Shown here: in pieces, positions 31,761 through 35,248 of the stretch
How the letters are laid out: every line of letters begins with the position of its first letter
Position numbering within the stretch: position 1 is the first letter of the stretch
Source: Pseudomonas sp. Irchel 3H7
GTDB taxonomy: Bacteria; Pseudomonadota; Gammaproteobacteria; Pseudomonadales; Pseudomonadaceae
Length of the DNA: 35,248 nt
Assembly (NCBI RefSeq): GCF_900187605.1
Contig: NZ_FYEA01000025.1
Location: 1 to 35,248, forward strand
Reading direction: 5' to 3'
Position numbers and translations under genes: made by a program
The notes under the pieces: model-generated
The model's database searches: none
The model's input: the letters and a program-made list of their open reading frames with translations, nothing else
Told to the model about the DNA's origin: nothing

Positions 31761-32818
31761 GGCAGTTGCACCTTAGGCTTGGTTTCGGCGAACAGCGCCC
31801 AGCTCGACATGAACAACGCCGCGATCAGCGGGCCGATCACAAAACCATTCAGGCCGAATACCGCAAGGCCACCCAGAGTCGAGATCAGAATCATGTAATC
31901 GGGCATTTTGGTGTCCTTGCCCACCAGAATCGGTCGCATCACGTTGTCCACCAACCCGATCACAAACACCCCAAACAAGCCCAGCACCACGCCCTGCCAG
32001 ATCATCCCGCTGAGCAGGAAATACACCGCGACCGGCGCCCAGACAATCCCCGCGCCCACTGCTGGCAGCAACGACAAAAACCCCATCAAGACCGCCCACA
32101 GCAAGGCGCTGGGGATGTCGAGAAACCAGAAAATCGCTCCGCCCAGCGCGCCCTGAGTCACCGCGACTACGAGATTGCCCTTCACCGTCGCGCGTACCAC
32201 GCGGTTGAACTTCAACTGCAAGCGCCGCTTGTGGCCTTCCTCCAGTGGCACGGCAGTGCGCACCTTGCGCGCCAGTTCGGCGCCGTCACGCAGAAAGAAA
32301 AACAGCAGATACAGCATGATGAAGAAACTCACCACGAACTCGAACGTACCTTGGCCAAAACTGAACGCTTGAGTGGCCAGGACCTGGCTGCCCTGCATCG
32401 CCGATTTGACGATTTTCTCACGCAAGCCATTGAGTTCGCCCATGCCGAAGCGGTCGAGCAAGTGCTGAAAGTACGGCGGCAGACTGTGCTTGAATTGCGC
32501 CAGATACGCGGCGATGTCCAGCTCGCCGCTTTCGATGCTCTTGTAGACCGCTGCGCCTTCCTGCACCAGCAGCACACTGAGGATGATCACCGGAAGAATC
32601 GCGATCACCAGGCAGACCGCCAAGGTACACAGGGACGTCAGGTTGCGCTGCCAGCCGAATTTCGCCTGCAGCCGGCGCTGCATCGGCGCAAACACAATGC
32701 CGAGAATCACCGCCCAGAACACCGCGCCGTAGAACGGCAGGAGGATCCAGATAAACGCCACCGTGACCAGCAACAGCAGCACGGTGAGCGATTTGAATTG
32801 AAGGCTTTTTTCGTTCAT
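31757..32818 (-). CDS. AI-2E-family transporter (TqsA/PerM-like)
   Basis: A 353-residue inner-membrane protein of the AI-2E/UPF0118 family with about 8 hydrophobic segments. Family signs are the N-terminal LLVTVAFIWILLPFYGAVFW, the central VVSFFIMLYLLFFFLRDGAE, the loop GFLSLLPAVGAGIVWAP, and the conserved NVMRPILVGKD followed by YMILISTLGGLAVFGLNGFV. Family members include the autoinducer-2 exporter TqsA and Na+/H+ antiporter-like proteins, so the substrate cannot be fixed. Monocistronic, convergent with the 60-residue gene. Confidence 0.9.
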   Translation of the reverse strand: MNEKSLQFKSLTVLLLLVTVAFIWILLPFYGAVFWAVILGIVFAPMQRRLQAKFGWQRNLTSLCTLAVCLVIAILPVIILSVLLVQEGAAVYKSIESGELDIAAYLAQFKHSLPPYFQHLLDRFGMGELNGLREKIVKSAMQGSQVLATQAFSFGQGTFEFVVSFFIMLYLLFFFLRDGAELARKVRTAVPLEEGHKRRLQLKFNRVVRATVKGNLVVAVTQGALGGAIFWFLDIPSALLWAVLMGFLSLLPAVGAGIVWAPVAVYFLLSGMIWQGVVLGLFGVFVIGLVDNVMRPILVGKDTKMPDYMILISTLGGLAVFGLNGFVIGPLIAALFMSSWALFAETKPKVQLP

Positions 32819-32929
32819 GTCCGATCCATGTCAGTCAGGCGTCATGCACGCCCCGATGCTTAGTCAACCGGGGCCTGCACGAGTGCCATCTTTATTCATG
32901 GAGCATAGTTGCGGATCAGCGCAAGCCGA

Positions 32930-33616
32930 TTAACGAACCGGCAACTTGACGATTTCAGCCGTGCTCAGCACATCGCCGAAGGTGTCCTCGACTTCCGCCA
33001 GTGCGGCTTTGTGCAAGGCATCCTTGTCGATGGATGTGCCATTGACGCGGGTGATCGCACGGGTCGCCGAGGCGTCGGAGGCGACGATCACGCTGTAACC
33101 GAGTGGCGCCGCGTCCCGCGCGGCACCGGCGACGCAAGCGTGGGTCATCAGGCCCGCGACGATGACCGTGTTGATGCCGGATTGCTTCAGCCGTTCGTTC
33201 AGATCGGTGCTGCCGAACACGCTGACCGTGGTCTTTTGCAGCACCGCATCCTTCGCGCGTGGCTGCATGTCCGGGTGAAATTTCACGGTTTCGCCATCGA
33301 TGGCAAACACCGCCGAGCCTGCCGGGGCGATATGTTGAACGTGGTACACGGGGATCTTGTGGCTGTCGGCAAACGTGATCAACTCACGGGTTTTCGCCAG
33401 CGCAGCGACACCGTCCGGAATCGGCATCCTGCCGGTGAAGTATTCGTTTTGAAAATCGATCACCAACAAGGCGGACTTGCCGGCCGGTAACTGGCTGACC
33501 GGTGTGGCCCCGGACATTGCGCGAATGGTCGGATGGTTGTCTGCCAGTGCACCGGTGCTGGCCAACACACCGGAAAATGCACAGGCGCTGAGGAAACGAC
33601 GGGTAAAACGTTGCAT
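32930..33616 (-). CDS. exported isochorismatase-family cysteine hydrolase
   Basis: A 228-residue protein with an N-terminal signal peptide (TRRFLSACAFSGVLASTGALA), unusual for this mostly cytosolic family. The RRFL start is partly like a Tat signal. The isochorismatase fold shows the full catalytic triad: Asp in ALLVIDFQNEYF, Lys in VLQKTTVSVFG, and Cys in GLMTHACVAGAARDA. Such enzymes hydrolyse amides or vinyl ethers (nicotinamidase-like). Mature protein should act in the periplasm. Divergent from trhP by 188 bp. Confidence 0.88.
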   Translation of the reverse strand: MQRFTRRFLSACAFSGVLASTGALADNHPTIRAMSGATPVSQLPAGKSALLVIDFQNEYFTGRMPIPDGVAALAKTRELITFADSHKIPVYHVQHIAPAGSAVFAIDGETVKFHPDMQPRAKDAVLQKTTVSVFGSTDLNERLKQSGINTVIVAGLMTHACVAGAARDAAPLGYSVIVASDASATRAITRVNGTSIDKDALHKAALAEVEDTFGDVLSTAEIVKLPVR

Positions 33617-33804
33617 GGCGAGTGCCTCTGTTCAGTTAAGTGATGAACAAAGCTTAAGCAGCTGCCAGACCGTCGAACACAGTGAAACCGGCACATGATT
33701 TGTGCTGTTTCTGCACAAACAGAAACTGCCAAAACCTAGATCCAGATCAATGCTCGCCATTGGTACCCGTTCTACCCTGCCGCGCTTTTACGACCGACAC
33801 CGCC

Positions 33805-35193
33805 ATGACGCCGACCCTCGCCACCCCCGAACTGCTCGCCCCCGCCGGCACCCTGAAAAACATGCGCTACGCCTTCGCCTATGGTGCCGATGCGGTCTAC
33901 GCCGGCCAACCGCGATACAGCCTGCGGGTGCGCAACAATGAATTCGATCACGCCAATCTGGCACTGGGCATTCGCGAAGCCCAGGCACAGGGCAAGCGCT
34001 TCTATGTCGTCGTCAACATCGCGCCGCACAACGCCAAGTTGAAGACCTTCCTCAAGGATCTGGCGCCGGTGATCGAGATGGCGCCGGATGCGCTGATCAT
34101 GTCTGACCCGGGCCTGATCATGCTGGTGCGCCGGCATTTCCCGCAGATGCCGATCCACCTGTCGGTGCAGGCCAATACGGTGAACTGGGCGAGCGTCGAG
34201 TTTTGGCAACAACAGGGTTTGAGCCGGATCATCCTGTCGCGGGAATTGTCGCTGGAAGAAATCGGCGAAATTCGCGAACAAGTGCCGGGCATGGAACTGG
34301 AAGTGTTCGTTCATGGCGCATTGTGCATGGCTTACTCCGGGCGCTGCCTGCTGTCGGGTTACCTGAACAAACGCGATGCCAATCAGGGCACCTGCACCAA
34401 CGCCTGTCGCTGGAAATACTCGGCGCAAGCGGCCACGGAAAATCAACTCGGCGACATCGTCCAGACCTTCCAGCCCGAGCCGACCCTGGGCCTCGGCGCT
34501 CCTACCGATCAGGTGTTCCTGCTACAGGAAGCCAACCGCCCCGATGAATTGATGCCGGCATTCGAAGACGAGCACGGCACCTACATCATGAACGCCAAGG
34601 ACCTGCGCGCGGTGCAGCACGTCGAGCGCCTGACGCGCATGGGCGTGCATTCTTTGAAGATTGAAGGCCGGACCAAATCGCACTTCTATTGCGCGCGCAC
34701 CACGCAGGTGTATCGCCGGGCGATTGATGATGCGGTGGCCGGGCGTGAGTTTGATCGCAGCCTGATGACGGACTTGGAGTCGCTGGCGCAGCGTGGCTAC
34801 ACCGAGGGTTTTCTGCGTCGGCATGTGCATGACGAGTACCAGAATTATCAAAATGGCAGCTCGGTATCGGAGCGTCAGCAGTTTGTGGGTGAGCTGACAG
34901 GGGAGCGGCGTGAGGGGCTGGCCGAGGTCAAGGTGAAGAACCGTTTTGGTCTTGGTGATCATCTGGAATTGATGACGCCCACGGGCAATTTTCATTTTGA
35001 TCTGCGTGAGTTGCAGAGTGTTAAGGGTGAGGCGATCGAGGTGGCGCCGGGGGATGGGCACACGGTTTTTGTGCCGATTCCGGAGGCGGTGGATTTGCGG
35101 TTTGGGTTGTTGATGCGGGAGTGCAGTGGTCTAATTTCCCCGGACACCCCGATAGGTGGAAAATACATCTATCGAGGAGTTATTCATGACTAA
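33805..35193 (+). CDS. trhP: U32-family tRNA hydroxylation protein, 3' end fused to IS DNA
   Basis: A 462-residue peptidase-U32-family protein of the TrhP (YegQ) group, which with prephenate-derived precursor hydroxylates U34 of tRNAs on the way to cmo5U. The N-terminal barrel shows PELLAPAGTLKNMRYAFAYG. The Fe-S cysteine set lies in ALCMAYSGRCLLSG and GTCTNACRW. IKIEGR-like motif: LKIEGRTKSHFYCA. The C-terminal U32 domain begins near TGERREGLAEVKVKNRFG. I start at ATG 33805 (MTPTLATPELL). From about residue 441 the reading frame runs into the left end of an IS element, so the last 21 codons (GLISPDTPIGGKYIYRGVIHD) are not native. Activity may survive since only the extreme C-terminus is replaced. 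Confidence 0.88.
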   Translation: MTPTLATPELLAPAGTLKNMRYAFAYGADAVYAGQPRYSLRVRNNEFDHANLALGIREAQAQGKRFYVVVNIAPHNAKLKTFLKDLAPVIEMAPDALIMSDPGLIMLVRRHFPQMPIHLSVQANTVNWASVEFWQQQGLSRIILSRELSLEEIGEIREQVPGMELEVFVHGALCMAYSGRCLLSGYLNKRDANQGTCTNACRWKYSAQAATENQLGDIVQTFQPEPTLGLGAPTDQVFLLQEANRPDELMPAFEDEHGTYIMNAKDLRAVQHVERLTRMGVHSLKIEGRTKSHFYCARTTQVYRRAIDDAVAGREFDRSLMTDLESLAQRGYTEGFLRRHVHDEYQNYQNGSSVSERQQFVGELTGERREGLAEVKVKNRFGLGDHLELMTPTGNFHFDLRELQSVKGEAIEVAPGDGHTVFVPIPEAVDLRFGLLMRECSGLISPDTPIGGKYIYRGVIHD

Positions 35194-35248
35194 AAAACGC
35201 AGGGCATTCGACGACAGCTTCAAGCTGCAAGTCGTGAAGATGATCAAG
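35127..35248 (+). mobile_element. left end of an IS3-like insertion sequence (partial)
   Basis: The element is inferred to begin at about TGGTCTAATTTCCCCGGACA, resembling terminal repeats of IS3-family elements that start with TG and carry CTAATTTCCCCGGACACC. A transposase OrfA frame starts 59 bp inside. The right end is beyond the window, so the exact boundary and target duplication cannot be seen. Confidence 0.72.
35186..35248 (+). CDS. IS3-family transposase OrfA, partial at window edge
   Basis: The first 21 codons read MTKKRRAFDDSF then KLQVVKMIK, the typical OrfA N-terminus leading into the HTH_Tnp_1 (IS3/IS911 class) domain. GAGGAG lies 7 nt before ATG 35186. The ATG overlaps the new stop codon of trhP (TAA 35191–35193), so ribosomes finishing the trhP fusion could re-initiate on the transposase. 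Confidence 0.78.
   Translation, partial: MTKKRRAFDDSFKLQVVKMIK

Overview
This window is chromosomal DNA from a fluorescent Pseudomonas, most likely the P. fluorescens group. The evidence is the order ppiD–hupB–lon–clpX–clpP–tig followed by a tRNA cluster and folD, many REP-type palindromes with the arm 'GAGCCTGCTCGCGA', GC-rich codon use, and lineage-typical small genes. Nearly all of it looks like core genome. The one clear mobile element is an IS3-like insertion sequence that enters at the right edge.

Left part (1–8.8 kb): fadH (2,4-dienoyl-CoA reductase) on the minus strand lies opposite a tight pair coding a membrane-anchored nitrilase-fold protein and an AraC-type regulator. A 28-residue acidic microprotein, a DUF2242-type lipoprotein with a Pro/Ala tail, and a divergent LysR/MFS-exporter pair follow. 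About 600 bp of REP and other intergenic repeats close this part.

Centre (8.8–20.6 kb): the protein quality-control block, all on the minus strand, runs tig, clpP, clpX, lon, hupB, a degenerate tRNA-Asp-like gene, ppiD. A good sigma-32-type promoter precedes lon and a near-consensus sigma-70 promoter precedes hupB. Upstream of tig a minus-strand tRNA operon reads Arg(UCU)–His(GUG)–Leu(UAG)–His(GUG), with the His unit duplicated. folD and pbpG read the other way.

Right part (20.6–35.2 kb): two tandem acidic Asp/Pro-rich small proteins, a C39-like lipoprotein lacking its catalytic Cys and His, a small His-rich membrane protein, terC behind a small lipoprotein, nhaR, an MFS transporter, sstT, a DUF1993 protein, yceH, a cupin, a shikimate-dehydrogenase-like gene, a secreted YVQQ-repeat protein, two small cytosolic genes with unusual upstream palindromes, an AI-2E-family permease, an exported isochorismatase-type hydrolase, and the tRNA hydroxylation gene trhP, whose last codons are replaced by insertion-sequence DNA.

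No phage, CRISPR array or defence island is visible. The most interesting signals are the restructured tRNA-Asp-like gene, a hairpin that hides the ribosome-binding site of a 60-residue protein, two probable pseudoenzymes (nitrilase and C39 peptidase folds), several microproteins, and the trhP/IS fusion.
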